From Kuschelorhynchus macadamiae (lineage: Eukaryota > Arthropoda > Insecta > Coleoptera > Curculionidae), in assembly GCA_030620095.1 (NCBI GenBank), contig JAUTXW010001615.1, forward strand, positions 642,001 through 706,000: 64,000 bases of DNA, read 5' to 3'. Below are positions 51,548 to 63,950 of the stretch, in pieces. A program made the translations under genes and the position numbers. Positions within the stretch are counted from its first letter, which is position 1, and each line of letters opens with the position of its first letter. The notes under the pieces were generated by a model. The model did not search any database. It saw only the letters and a list, made by a program, of their open reading frames with translations, and had not been told where the DNA came from.

Positions 51548-52993
51548 TTGTTAATATCCCACTATTTTATTGGAACGTTGCTGCGAGTCGTTGTCTCGGT
51601 CCCTTTGTAAAATTTTTCAGAAATCTTTTGATCTGAGTTCCTTTCCCGAAATTTGGAAGTTTTCCACTCTCATGCCGATCTTTAAATCTGGGGATAAGGG
51701 CGATATTAAAAACTACAGAGGTATTTCCTTGCTTTCGCATATACCAAAGCTGTTTGAGGCAATTATCACGGATCATATCTTTCAGTCTCTGAAGCACTAC
51801 ATCACTAGTATGCAACACGGTTTTTATAGTGGTCGCTCAACAACTACAAATCTTGCAATTTTCCAGAATTACTTAACAACATCGGTTGAGGCTGGTCAAC
51901 AGATCGATGTTATATATACTGACATATCGAAGGCTTTTGACAGGGTTTGCCATCAGCTTCTGTTATTCAAATTGCAGCGAATTGGTTTTTCTGGAACCTA
52001 TCTGCAATGGATAGAATCGTACTTATTCAATCGTCGTCAGCGAGTTAGCGTATGTGGTTCAATTTCTAGAGAGGTTGTTGTGACATCTGGTGTCCCACAG
52101 GGCTTCATATTGGTCCAATTCTCTTTCTACTATTTATAAATGATATAGTATCATGCTTTAAAGTGTCTAAGTGTCTCTTATACGCAGACGATTTAAAATT
52201 CTTTTCACCAGTTTCCTCTGAATCTAATCCACTGCAATCGGACTTGGAAAAGCTTATCAAATGGTGCAACATTAACCGTCTTCTTTTTAATGTCTCTAAA
52301 TGTAAAGTGCTCCGTTTTCATAAACGCATTAAACCCATACTCTCCTCCTACTTCATAGATAACGTGAGTCTTGAAGTTGTTAGTTCCTTTACAGACCTGG
52401 GCGTTATTTTTGATGAGAATTTAACTTTTGGTCTGCACATTGATAGTATTGTGCTGAAGGGTTTCATGCTGTTGGGCTTAATAAAGCGGCAAACAAAACA
52501 TGTCACATATACTAAAGCAATTGGATGTCTTTATAACTCACTTGTTCGCAGCGTTCTGGAGTATTGTTCTATAGTTTGGAGTCCATCGTATCAGTGCCAT
52601 ATCGATAAAATCGAAAAAGTCCAAAATAGATTTGCCAAATACCTTTTGTATAAGTTTAATTTTCCGTACCAGGGTTTATCATATAATACCAGGGCTCTTC
52701 TGTGTGGCCTTCAAACACTTGAGTTTCGAAGAAAGAAGACACTTCTAGTTTTTCTTCACAAACTGCTCAGTGGAGATATTGACTGTCCGATGTTGCTTGA
52801 GTCGGTCGCATTTCTGGTTCCTATTAGGAGAACAAGGCAATCTCAACTCTTTTTTGAAGGATACCATCGTACAAATTATGGGCTTAGCGCATTTGTCGAT
52901 CGACTGGTATACAATCGTCACTTCCCTGATTATGACATTTTCAGTTTAAGCACTTTACAGCTTAAAAGGCGGTTAAACGAATTGCTTTTATGA
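51548..52993 (+). pseudogene. Jockey-group LINE (copy 4), reverse transcriptase
   Basis: Frame one: SFPEIWKFSTLMPIFKSGDK, IKNYRGISLLSHIPKLFEAI, MQHGFYSGRSTTTNLAIFQN, IDVIYTDISKAFDRVCHQLL and VTSGVPQGFILVQFSFYYL, stopping at 52139 by a single-base shift in the GPILF block. Frame two: KCLLYADDLKFFSPVSSESN, NVSKCKVLRFHKRIK, SFTDLGVIFDENLTFGLHID, VLEYCSIVWSPSYQCHIDKI, EKVQNRFAKYLL and ends LQLKRRLNELLL. All catalytic residues are kept. The only large defects are 5' truncation and the one frameshift. Confidence 0.9.
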
Positions 52994-53271
52994 TTGTTTT
53001 ATATCTATGTATACTTTGTATCTATTTTTATTCACTTGTATTTTAATTATTTATGTATTTTTTGACAAACTATTGTGTGTTCTTTTTTTTTCTTTATTTC
53101 TATTCGACATGCCTCTTAGGGCTATTTTACTTTTTACTTTATCTATTTGACCTTGCATGCGAATTCGTACCATTTGGAATGTTTAGCATTCTGTAGTGTA
53201 CGGTTCAGAAGGGCCACTTGTCCGATGCGTGCATCGGCTACGTCCTTACAATGAATTAAAAAAAAAAAAAA
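52994..53271 (+). mobile_element. 3' UTR and poly(A) of Jockey copy 4
   Basis: It ends in ATGAATT followed by 14 A at 53258-53271. It closes only 145 bp before exon 4 of the host gene. Confidence 0.75.
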
Positions 53272-53416
53272 TGTATTTTGAATCCATAGCAATCGGAAAA
53301 ATGTTAAAAATAAATATCAAAAAAATAAATCGTACACAGCAACAATTTCGCACCAGCTTCAATTTCCTTGTTTTCTCAACAAAATATTTGCTGTATAATA
53401 TAATATGTTTTTTTAG

Positions 53417-53627
53417 GGTGCTCAAAAGACCTCTGTATCTACCTCCGCAGCCTTATTTTGGCAAATCAATACCTGGGGGATATTATGAAAAACCGCCTTT
53501 TACTTTGGAGGATCTTCGGATAAAACCTGAAGCAGTTCCTAATTATTTTGGAGGATATCTTGGCGCACATCTTGGTGGACAGGCCCAGTCCTATGCGCAT
53601 TCGCAAGCTTCGTTATTTCAACCTCAG
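53417..53627 (+). CDS. secreted-protein gene, exon 4 (Pro/Tyr then Gly/Gln/Ser/Ala-rich)
   Basis: The acceptor is ATGTTTTTTTAG and the donor is CCTCAG|GTAAGCC. After one base that completes a Lys codon with exon 3 it reads VLKRPLYLPPQPYFGKSIPG, GYYEKPPFTLEDLRIKPEAV, PNYFGGYLGAHLGGQAQSYA and HSQASLFQPQ (70 codons), and leaves in phase 0. Base composition is clearly richer in GC than the surrounding intron. The first half is proline- and tyrosine-rich, the second glycine-, glutamine-, serine- and alanine-rich, like structural extracellular proteins of insects. No cysteines. I do not recognise the family. More exons must follow. Confidence 0.75.
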
Positions 53628-53889
53628 GTAAGCCTAATTTAAATTCAAATTTAAATAATTTTGTTATCTTATGTTATATCGAATTCGTCTTATAAACAAA
53701 TATATAAATTTAACGTTAAGTAAATTTAAAAAATCAGTAAATTTCCTTTACTCGGAATTTCCCTCGTTATAATTTTTTTTATTTTGTTAGGAACAGTGAT
53801 GTTCAGGTCATAATCAAAGTATATGTGTGTTGCATATATTGTCTTTTCAAACTTTTTTATTGAACGACATCTTGTTCCATCATATTGTA
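53628..53889. other. intron 4 start, no gene seen
   Basis: AT-rich sequence between the donor and the repeat array. Confidence 0.4.
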
Positions 53890-55332
53890 TTTCTACCAAT
53901 ATTTTACCAGTTGCTTTGTACCCATGCCACAGTTGGCTTTTGGGCATAATTTAAAATAAATGCAATAGGTAGTTTTTACATTAACACATACCTCCATTTT
54001 GTTACGTCGTGTTGAATTTCTACCAGTTCATCCCATTTTTACATTAGTTTTTCTGCAAAATTTAAAGTTAATTGAACAAGATTTTTTTACGTTCATTTTT
54101 TACAAATTTTATTTGGCCGTCATTTCGTTTTGCCATCTTAAATTCGTATCACAACTTTACCAGTTTATCTCTATATCACACTTAATTCTTGTATAAAAAC
54201 TTTAATTAATTTAACAATTAGTATTTTATTAATCCGCTATTTTGTTTTGCTATCTTGAATTCATATCAAAATGTTAATTCCTATGCAACACTTGATTTTC
54301 GTGCAATTTGAGGTAAATTGGATGTTTTTTTAGTAGTATTTTTTTTAACATAGTTCCGCCATATTGGATTTTTAGCAAATAATTACCAGGTGATCCCCAT
54401 ATGACCTTTAATTTTAAACTACAATTTGAAACTAACAAAATGGCAGACAGACGGACTAACAGAATTGATAAAACCTATTTTTTTTTTTGACATTTAGGGA
54501 CGCAAAAAAAGGAAAATATGTAAAATTTGATGACTCCTTTCACGATTACAAACATTTTATTTGGCTGCCATTTTGTTCGGCCATCTTGAATCAGTACCAC
54601 AATTGTACTAGTTGACCCCTATACCACAACTATGTATGGCATACAATTTGAAAACAATCCATTGGGTAGTTTTTACAGACTGAATTTCTAAATATTTTAT
54701 TAAGCCGCCATTTTGTTCCGCCATCTTTGATTCGTGCCAAATTTTTACCAGTTGATTCCAATATAATACTTTGATGTTTGTGCAAAATTTGAAATAAATT
54801 GAATAAGCAGTTTTTTAATAATAATTTCTTTAACATTTCAACTTTAAAGTCAATTGGGAAAGTCGTCTTTAAGCTATGCGGCAAACTGGCAGACAGAGCG
54901 ACAGATGGACCGATGGAATTGATAAAACTTATTTTTTGACATCTGGGGTCCCTAAAAAAGATATGTAAAACCTGAGAGGGTGATTTTCTCACGACTTCAA
55001 TAATCTTATGTGGCCGCTATTTTGATCGGCCTTCTTGAACTAGTATCACAATTTTGCTAGTTGACTCCTATACTACAATATATAAATAATCATTAGTTAT
55101 GGCATACAATTTGAAATCAGTCCATTAAACAGGTTTTTCAGGCTGAATTTTTAAATGATATTAAGCCGCCATTTTGTTCCGCCATCTTGGATTCGTACCA
55201 AAATGTTACAAAATGATTCCAACATAATACTTGATGTTTGGGCAAAATTTGAGAAAAATTGGATAACTAGGCCGCTATTTTGTTTTGCCAAATTGGATTT
55301 TTACTAAAATATTACCATTACGATTTTAATTT
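53890..55332 (+). repeat. array of ~150-bp CCGCCATTTTGTTCCGCCATCTT-type units
   Basis: About nine diverged units each carry GCCGCCATTTTGTTCCGCCA or variants, CATCTTGGATTCGTACCA-like, a TACCAGTTGA-like block, CAAAATTTGA..T..ATTG and a T-run. Two units include AGCTATGCGGC and CAGACAGACG. The array is broken at 55333 by a Jockey insertion, with related sequence continuing, and inverted, after 57800. Confidence 0.7.
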
Positions 55333-57810
55333 TCCGTCCATTGATTGGGTTCCATTTCAGGGCGAGCCTCGTTGTTAAATTGAATGTTGAATAATGTAAA
55401 CAATAGCTGCATGGAATTAATAGATATGTGCTCGTTCCTGGAGCTTATTCAGTATAGTGGTATACGTAATTTAAATCGCAAGAACTCTTGGTATTTTGCA
55501 ATAAAATGAATATTGATTCCATTGATCGTTGTGACTTCCCAATCGTTAAGGAAAACACTCATCATCCTGCATTGATTATTCTTGTTAAAAACATTAAATT
55601 TAGGAATCTAAAAACAAAAACTTTAACTAATTTAAATTTTAACCGAGCTAACTACGACACAATATGTAATAAATTAGCTACAGTATCTTGGACAGAACAT
55701 TTGGCTCATTGCAATGTGGATCAGTCAGTGGATTTATTTTATAATATAAATAATGTTATTCGTGAGAATGTCCCCTCATATAGGGTCAGGGGTGGTTACC
55801 CGACTTATTTTAAACTTGACACAATAAATACCATAAAAAATAAAGTTAGAGCGCACAAACTGGAGTAAGGAGTAATTCCAAGCGACTGATCCGTAGGGAC
55901 TATTTAAATTATCTTAATATTATGGAAGCTGAAGTTAACGTGAATTCAAACAAGTTTTGGAAATTTATAAAGCATAGGCGGAAAGGCGACTTATCGTTTC
56001 CAAACTCTGTACATTATTTAGACCGTTCAGCGACTCACGGTAAACAAATACGTGAGTTATTCTCAGAATATTTTAAGCAAGTATATATGGATCATACACC
56101 AGCCGACCGTCCTGCTCCTTCTGAGAATATTGACGAACCTCCAGTTTTAATTACCGAAAAACAGATTTCGGATGTCATTGATGCGTTGAATGTAAAAAAG
56201 GTCCTGGGCCAGATAACATACCAGGCAGTTTTATAAAAAATTGTAAAACTTTTCTTATCAAACCCTTTTTTCATATTTACAATCTTTCTCTACGCTTAGG
56301 AGATTTTCCAGCTAAATGGAAAACATCCTACATAATTCCCCTGCCCAAAGGTGGTGATAAGCACGATGTTAAAAATTACAGACCTACAAGTAAATTGTGT
56401 ATTTTTGGCAAAATGTTTGAGAAGATTATTCATAATATAATTCTAAAAACAGTTCACAATATTATTTTGAATGAACAACATGGTTTTTTTCCACGCAGGT
56501 CAATTGAAACCAACTTAATTGAATTTACTGAATTTGTTTCTAGAAGCATGGATGGTCGGACGCAGGTAGATGTCATATACACCGACTTCAGCAAGGCGTT
56601 TGATAAAATAAGTAATATCCTCCTTCAGCGTCTGGCTGATGTCGCTGTGCATGATAATCTTTTAAGGTGGATATGGTCTTACCTGACTGGTAGGGAACAG
56701 TTGGTTCTGACTGAGGGTTTTCAGTCTGAGCTGTTTGTAGTGTCTTCTGGAGTACCACAGGGCAGTCACCTTGGACCGTTATTCTTTATAATTTATATTA
56801 ATGATATTGGACAGTGTTTTAATAATTCGAACTTTCTGCTTTATGCAGACGACCTAAAATTCTTTAGAGTTATTACTGATCAGGGTGATTGCGGTGGTCT
56901 TCAGGATGATCTTCACTGTCTGGTGAGATATTGCGAATCTCGCAGTTTATTTTTAAACTTGGATAAATGTGTGTCAATTACGTTCTCTAGAAATAAAAAT
57001 GTACATAGTTTCACTTATTCAATTAATAAGGTGAATGTGAAATCTGTCCCTGAAATTCGTGATTTAGGTGTAGTTATGGACGCTAAAATGTTATTTCGCT
57101 CTCATGTCGAATATATTGTTAATAAGTGTAATAGACTAATGGGATTTGTTTTACGAAATAGTTATAATTTTAGAAATCCTAAAACAATTGTTGGTCTTAC
57201 TATGCCTTTATATACAGTCGCCTAAACTTCGCTTCGGTCGTTTGGAATCCTCAATACGCCATCTATCAGCAAAGACTAGAAAGTATTCAAAATAGATTCT
57301 TAAGATTTCTTTCACGTAAAACTGATGTGGCTATAGTACAAAGTAACTATGAGCCTATCCGTCAAAAATTTTCAATAATTTCTTTGTGTGGAAGAAGAAC
57401 TGTCTCTGACCTATTAATGGTCTTTAAACTTATAAACGGTATGGTCGACGCCAATGAATTGAAATCAAAATTAAATTTCGCATTACCGATTAGAGATTTA
57501 AGGCAACAGAATATCTTTGAAAGTCCTTTTAGAAATACAAGTTCCGGCCAGAACTCTCCCATTTGCAGGATGAGTCGTACATTTAATAGACACTGTCAAG
57601 GTATGGAAATGTTCGATTTGTCTATGATTAGGTTTAAAAAACATGTTAAAACTCTAGTGTAATAAGTACTGATCATTTCATATTAGAATTGTTATTTTTA
57701 TCACGCTGAAATCTACCCACCAGCAATTAATTGTATGATGTGGTTGCTTTGTAGGCTTTTTTTGTCTGTTGTATCCCTATTTTTCAATAAATAAATAAAA
57801 AAAAAATACC
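55333..57810 (+). mobile_element. Jockey-group LINE (copy 3), 5' truncated
   Basis: It begins in the EN-RT linker (RNLKTKTLTNLNFNRANYDT, SWTEHLAHCNVDQSVDLFYN, frame 55488-55868), continues in a shifted frame (NSNKFWKFIKHRRKGDLSFP, 55922-56236) and then the RT. It ends near 57800 at AATAAATAAATAAAAAAAAA. TTAATTTT occurs at both edges (about 55330 and 57812), a possible target duplication within the repeat array. Confidence 0.82.
56237..57662 (+). pseudogene. Jockey copy 3 reverse transcriptase
   Basis: PGSFIKNCKTFLIKPFF and PLPKGGDKHDVKNYRPTS lead into the open frame 56395-57225: NEQHGFFPRRSIETNLIEFT, VDVIYTDFSKAFDKISNILL, SSGVPQGSHLGPLFFIIYIN, LLYADDLKFFRVITDQ, NLDKCVSITFSRNKNVHSFT, IRDLGVVMDAKMLFRSHVEY. 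A frameshift near 57210 moves the thumb (NFASVVWNPQYAIYQQRLES, IQNRFLRFL) to the next frame, which ends FDLSMIRFKKHVKTLV. Closely related to copy 2 at 15532. Confidence 0.9.
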
Positions 57811-57829
57811 CTTAATTTTTCACTAATAT

Positions 57830-58332
57830 TTAAAATTAATCGGGGGAGCAATTTTTTAGCTATGCCGCGATCAAACAGACAGACGGAATTGAGAAAACAT
57901 GTTTTTCGGCATCTAGGGACCTTGAAACGTAAAGATCTGAAAAAATCTCGAAGGGAGATTTTTTACGGAATCGTGAAAAAAATCACCCTTTGAGATTTTC
58001 GCAGATTTTAGGGTCTCTAGATATTTTCTCAGTTCTGTCGGCTGTCTGAGTCGCGACACAGTTAAAAAACTAATTACCTGACAGACTTCAAATTTTAGTG
58101 AAAAATTAAGGGTCATATGGGGATAACCTAGTAACATTTTTAAACAAAAATCCAATATGGCAAAACAAAATTGCGGCCTAGTGAAATGTTAAAAAAGTTA
58201 TTACTGAAAATTTACTAATGTGATTTACGTCAAAAAGGAATCAACTGGTACAATTTCGGTAGAAATCCAAGATGGCGGAACAAAATGACGGCTTTTTAAA
58301 ATATTTAAAAATTCAGCTTGAAAAGGCTACTT
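57830..58332 (-). repeat. CATTTTGTT repeat units around an inverted centre
   Basis: 57830-57975 is in plus orientation (AGCTATGCCGCGA, ACAGACAGACGG, TCTAGGGACC), and 57976-58332 in minus orientation (GGGTCTCTAGA, CCAATATGGCAAAACAAAAT, CCAAGATGGCGGAACAAAAT). The flip centres on about 57975, where AGATTTTTTACGG meets its weak inverse. Confidence 0.65.
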
Positions 58333-58358
58333 GATAATAATAATAATAATAATAAAAG
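58333..58358. repeat. (AAT)n microsatellite
   Basis: Eight AAT units. Confidence 0.9.
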
Positions 58359-58769
58359 GCATTTTTTTCCAAAAAGGATGACAAAGAAAAAAACAAACAA
58401 CTCAAGTACGAATAAATAAATAATATTTATAAGGATAAAAACAGAGCTCATCCAGGCGAAGTCTAGCCTTCTGGCTACTCCCACTCAACCAAAGATGAGT
58501 CCATTAAAAATTCCCAACAAAATTAAACGTAAATTAAGTTTATTCTAAAATTGCACATTACATATCGACATATCGAGTTTTTAATATTATTTGTACTGTA
58601 AATTGTAGCCTTTCTTAAAATAAAACAATTGTTTAAAGAAATTATCGAAAATAAAGTTTTATAATTCGAAATGAAATTTAGGCAGACCCCCCGCCGCTGC
58701 AAACTTACCCAGTCGACAAAAATCATTACCTATCATTTAGTTGCTCATAGAAACAAGTGATTCTGTAGC
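58359..58769. other. no gene seen
   Basis: Includes GAAAACAGAGCTCATCCAGG and CTGGCTACTCCCACTCAACC, probably the 3' region of the minus-strand LINE that starts next. Confidence 0.35.
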
Positions 58770-60425
58770 TTATATCTGTGTGTATGTAATGTAACGCTTA
58801 AATTCGTCCGGCAAAGAGTTGTATAAGTTAATAGAGTTATATGAAAAACTTTTTTGCTGGGGTATTGTAAATTTGTTTTTGAATCTAACATTCCTGTTAT
58901 GAATATGGCTACGAAGAATAAACTTCTGTTGCAAAGTATTAAATCTCTGTGTGGTATTTAAAAGTTTATCTAGAAAATCTCCCAAGTGATGCATTCTGCC
59001 ATTAATGATATTAAGCCAATCACATACTGAGATTCTTTCAGAGATATGATCATATTTACGAATATTAAAATTAGTCTGCAACAGGCGTTTTGAACTTTCT
59101 GTATTCGATATTTACCGGCTTCATATAGACAAGGACCGTAAACTAAATCGCAATATGTAAAATGGGAAAGAACTAGAGATTCACAGAGCAATTTTTTCAT
59201 ATTAAAATTTAATAAATGTCGATTATTATATATTAATTTTAAGGAACAAAAGGCTGTTTTGTCACAAAAATAGTATAAACTATGAAAAGTAGGAGAGACA
59301 AAATAGACCCTTGAAGAACTCCAAAATGTATATTGATTGATATATGTATAAGATTTACCGAATTATTATCCAAGCCATAATATTTTAGTTTAGCACACAA
59401 AAATCTATGATCCAGAGTGTCGAATGCTTTTGAGAAATCAAGCAGAATAAGTACACTTACCATCCCTTGGTCATTAGCTTTTATTATGTCATCCAAAACT
59501 GTAGCCAATGCGGAGGCAGTAGAAAAATGTCCACCATTTTGATTATTTTTTGATCTGTAAAATTTTTAAAAAGGTTATTGTACCAGATTCTTTCTGAAAC
59601 TTTAGATATGGTGGGCAAAATATTTATAATTGTTAAATCATTGAGATTTTGAGGTTTTCCCAACGCAGTTTTCCAAAGTTCAGGTATATAATTATTCTCA
59701 ATTATACTAATAATAATATGATCAATATATGGACTACAGAGTTTTGGCATTTTTATATTAATATTTTCTACACCTTGTGCGTTTGTCTTTATATTATTTA
59801 AGGATTTTGTGGGTTAGAAAAACTGTTACTGTAAAAACTAATTTTATTGTCACATTTGTTTGAAATATTCTGTAAAAATGATGCAAAATATGTCTTAATA
59901 CTTTCTGGATTAGAAAGGTTAGTGTGTTTGATAAGTTTTTACGGATATTCAGGTCTTTTAGAGTTCTCCATGTTAAAGAGGAAATATTCTGTCTAGTAAT
60001 ATTGCTTAAGTAGTCTTTTTTTGAAATTCTTATGGAGGTCACAACCCGGTTTCTAAATGTTTTATAATCATATCGGTTTTCATCAGTTCTATTTTTCTTA
60101 TATTTTTGCCAAGCTTTATTCCTTAGTTTTTTAAATGTCTAATTTTTTCACTTTACCAGGGTGCCTTTGGTTTCGTAACCCGAGCTTTTCTAACTGGTGT
60201 ATGTTTATCAAATAATTCACTAATGTATCTATTAAAAATTGCTATTTTATTGTCTAGATTATATTCTGTAAATAGATGATGCTAGGATAACGTATTTAAA
60301 TTATTATAAAAATTTTCGTGGTTAAATGTTTTTGGTGGACATTTCATGTTTTGAAAATTTAACTGAATAAATATCACGTTATGGTCAGAGACATCCTTAG
60401 TATTATTTATAAAGATAGGATCAAT
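58770..60425 (-). pseudogene. CR1-like LINE, endonuclease C-part to RT end, minus strand
   Basis: From right to left: IDPIFINNTKDVSDHNVIF (endonuclease SDH block), FDKHTPVRKARVTKPKAPW, KLRNKAWQKYKKNRTDENRY, VVTSIRISKKDYLSNITRQN, then NIKIPKLCSPYIDHIIISI, NNYIPELWKTALGKPQNLND, ILPTISKVSERIW, LILLDFSKAFDTLDHRFLCA, KLKYYGLDNNSVNLI, FGVLQGSILSLLLFIVYT, KKLLCESLVLSHFTYCDLVY, YRIQKVQNACCRLI and YITYTQI at the end. The YADD core is missing, as in the copy at 25310. Multiple stops and frameshifts. Confidence 0.85.
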
Positions 60426-60569
60426 TAATGTGTTAATAGACTGATTTCAATAGACTTAATAGACTGACTTAAAATTGTGTACCATAACTAATTGTGGTAT
60501 AGAAATAAACTAGTAAAATTGTGGTACTATGTGTGGCAATTGCAATTTATACATGGAATGTACACCCGG
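60426..60569. other. junction between two LINEs, no gene seen
   Basis: TAATAGACTGA and TAATAGACTGACTT are short direct repeats at 60433-60475. The next element begins after them. Confidence 0.3.
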
Positions 60570-60914
60570 CTTATATAATAAGATTATGTGTGATAGGAGA
60601 TTACTATTGACTGGGAGAGATTTTATGTTTATGAAGATGTATCGGTACTACAGTGTTTCAAGTGCAGCGGCCTATATCATAAAAGCAGTGCCTGTAAAAA
60701 CAATGTGATTTGTGCTTACTGTGGTGGTGCACACTTGAAACAGGACTGTCAAAAACCAAGTAAAAAATGCATAAATTGTGAACAAGCAAACAATAAATAC
60801 AAAACTAAATATGATATACTCCATGCGGCCAATGACCATAAAGTTTGTCCAACATACCAATATCACCTCCAGGTAGTAAAAAGCAAAATTGGTTATGGTA
60901 ACATTGATGATTAA
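60570..60914 (+). pseudogene. LINE ORF1 C-terminal part with zinc knuckles
   Basis: In two frames: YEDVSVLQCFKCSGLYHKSS, ACKNNVICAYCGGAHLKQDC, QKPSKKCINCEQANNKYKTK, YDILHAANDHKVCPTYQYHL and a stop at 60914. CX2CX4HX4C (CFKCSGLYHKSSAC) and CX2CX3HX4C (CAYCGGAHLKQDC) are the nucleic-acid-binding knuckles of Jockey/I-type ORF1, followed by the usual third C..C...H.....C. The N-terminal part and RRM region were not found. Confidence 0.8.
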
Positions 60915-61018
60915 AACTATATATTGTGATTATTTACAGAAACATTTTGCAGATTTGTTGGTTACCGTTGGCTTGACCCTGCTGAGCATTTGTGATTCTT
61001 CCCTAATCACCCTCTTTC

Positions 61019-62460
61019 ATGGAATTTGTATACAAATTGAACCAAATTAATTTTTTTTTAATAATTTCCGAAGATGAATTGCTAAATGATTTGGAGAGTG
61101 TCGGGAGGGATCTTGATGGCCAGCTGGTAGACTCTACCGCCTTGAAGCAAAAAGTAGTAGTACAGGGTAAAATTTTGAATGTGTTACATGTAAATATACG
61201 TAGTATAAAGAAAAACTTCGATTAGTTTTTAGTGTTTTTTGAACAATTTGGTTTGCATTCTTGTGATATTGTTATTTTTAGTGAATGTTTCGAATTGAAT
61301 AAAACTTTGTTTCAAATTTCTGGATATAATACCTACCATAACGGAGGTAACTACAACCGAAATGATAGTATTATAACATTTGTCAATTCACAGCTTGATG
61401 TGGAAGTGAGGAATGTCAGGTTTAATATTTCCAAAGCAACAATTACTAGACTTAATATCAAAGTTGGAAATACTTCTATCGGCGTAACCGCTGTTTATAA
61501 ACCCCCTCCAATACCTGAAATGCTTTTTCTTGAGGATCTAAAAATCATATTTTGATAATAATCTTATCAATCAATATTGATATTATAAATAGAAAATATA
61601 ATCACGTTAATGACTACCTCTCATTGGTTGGAGGTCATGGGTTCTTACCCTATATCATTTCACCCACTCGAATAACGCATAATACTGCAACTTGCTTAGA
61701 CCATATTTTCGTTAGACAAAAGCTAAGAAACCGGAGACTAAATATTAAATCATTTAGACTGGACAGTGATCTTACTGATCACTTGGCAGTATTTTTAAAC
61801 ATAACCAACAAGAAAGAAAGTGTAACTACAAATATGCATAGAGATATCAACCCTGATACTTATGCTTATCTAGATAATTACTTATTTAAACAGACAATAT
61901 CTGCACAGGATTGGAGTGAAATTCTTAACCTAAATAGTTATGAGGAAGCAATGAATATGTTTATCAATACATTTATTAATATAAAAAAGGAATGTACAAT
62001 AAAACCTAATATCAATCTCAAAAAAAAATAAGAAAATAAAGGAATGGATAACAGAGGGTCTAATTACCTCTATCAAACATAAAGATCTATCAATACCCTT
62101 AGAAATACAATACAAAACATATCGAAATAAACTTAACAAATTAATAAAAACTCAAAAATTTAGATTTTATAAAAAACAAATAGAAAAAAATCGCAATAAT
62201 ATTAAAAAAACTTATAAATTAATAAATGATGCTACAAATATTCATACCAAACACTTCTTTTGCTGTTGTAGCCGACACTAAGACATTTCAAAATAATCTT
62301 GAGATGGCCAATTACTGCAACAATTACTTTAGAAATATTGGTATACAAATGGCACAACAGATACAAAGACCCAAACACCCCAAACTAGTAATATGGCATC
62401 CATGTATCTAAGACTGTATCGGAAAATGAGGCAATAAATCAAATTGCTGCTCTGAAAAAC
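61019..62460 (+). pseudogene. LINE ORF2 endonuclease domain, broken
   Basis: Pieces: KILNVLHVNIRSIKKNFD (N.RS..KN), SCDIVIFSECFELNKTLFQI (SE block), GVTAVYKPPPIPEMLFLEDL, then after a frameshift at 61555 SINIDIINRKYNHVNDYLSL, FLPYIISPTRITHNTATCLD, HIFVRQKLRN, LDSDLTDHLAVFLNITNKKE (catalytic DH block) and QDWSEILNLNSYEEAMNMFI. A stop at 62030 is followed by the EN-RT linker in other frames (KHKDLSIPLEIQYKTYRNKL, TQKFRFYKKQIEKNRNNIKK). Three or more frame breaks. Confidence 0.82.
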
Positions 62461-63950
62461 GATAGTGCCCCCGGTAAAGATGGAATCACGTCAAAACTTA
62501 TAAAAATGGTTCATTTGGAAATAATAAAGCCTTTAACACATATCATAAATTTAACTTTCAAAACAGGAATAGTACTAAAACAATTTAAGGAATCAATAAT
62601 TACTCCCATATATAAAGCAGGCTTTAAAAGCAATATAGAAAACTATCGACCAATAGGCTTTTTAAATAATTTTTCAAAAATTTTTGAGAAGTGTCTAAAG
62701 AATACCCAATTTTTCAAAACGTTTAATATTTTGCCAGATAAACAGTTTGGTTTTACAGAAGGTCTAAGTACATCGGACGCCATGTATTGCCTCACATCAG
62801 ACGTTGTAAATAGCCTGAATACCAGTAAAAAAAACTTGGCTATTTTTCTTGACCTGTCAAAGCCGTTTGACACTGTTCCTCGTGACCAACTGATTGATAT
62901 CCTTATGCAGTGTGGGATACGGGGTGCAGAGTTGGAAGTCTTTACCAGCTACCTGTCAGAACGATATCAACATGTTAAAATAAATAATACTATTCGTGAT
63001 CCATTAAAAACTAAAATAGGTGTTCCTCAGGGTACTATTCTAGGACCTAGACTTTTTATAACATATTTAAATTCGCTTTTAAACTTAAAATTAAACGGTA
63101 AATTAATATTTTATGCAGATGACACAGCATTAATATTCTCAGGCAATACTTGGGAACAAACAAGACTAAAGGCAGTAAACGGTTTTATTATAATTAAAAA
63201 CTGGCTTGACTCACATAAACTCTCACTTAATGTCACCAAAACAAATTATATAGCTTTCTCAATTACAAATTCTAATAGACCTCCCTTTGATAGTATTGTT
63301 ATCAACGACCCATATACTGAAATTAAAGCAGTTAAGAACATAAAATATCTAGGAATAATAATCGATCAGCACCTGAAATGGGCAGACACATTATACACTT
63401 AACAAACAGACTGCGCAATCTTATATACAAATTTTATATGTTGAGTGAGTTTTTGAGTAGTAAATTGATAAAATTGATCTATAAATCTTTAGTAGAAACT
63501 CTACTTAGGTATGGACTAATAATATAGGGAGGAGCATACAAAAGTAATCTTGGCTCACTGCAACTTATGTAAAACTATATCCTAAAAATAATTTTCAATA
63601 AAAATAGGCTCTACTCAACAAAGCTATTATATATAGTATATATCGAAGATATTAGTAGTATAAATTTATTGTACATACATTCTCTATGCTCTTTTATACA
63701 CAAAACAAATAAAACTCTAAATCATGTTAACCATGCCCACTACACAAGACAAAATAAAAATAATCATCTGACCTTACCATTGAGTTATCGAGATATAAAT
63801 TTACGATTTTTAGATTATCTGGCCATAAAATTTTACAGCATGAGGCCTATTGAAATAAGAGAACATATAAATATAAAAATATTTAACAAAAAAAGTAAAA
63901 CATACATATATGACAACCTTGACATATTTTGTGCTCTTTTAAATTAAAAG
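62461..63950 (+). pseudogene. LINE ORF2 reverse transcriptase, to the right edge
   Basis: DSAPGKDGITSKLIKM leads into the open frame 62506-63402: TPIYKAGFKSNIENYRPIGF, LPDKQFGFTEGLSTSDAMYC, AIFLDLSKPFDTVPRDQLID, TKIGVPQGTILGPRLFITYL, LIFYADDTALIFSGNTWEQT, SLNVTKTNYIAFSI and IKYLGIIIDQHLKWADTLYT. All catalytic motifs are kept (LDLSKPFD has P for A). The thumb follows in other frames (SKLIKLIYKSLVETLLRYGL, LQLM..YILKIIFNKNRLYS) and HTRQNKNNHLTLPLS, FYSMRPIEIREHINIKIFN end near 63947. The 3' UTR runs out of the window. Confidence 0.87.
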
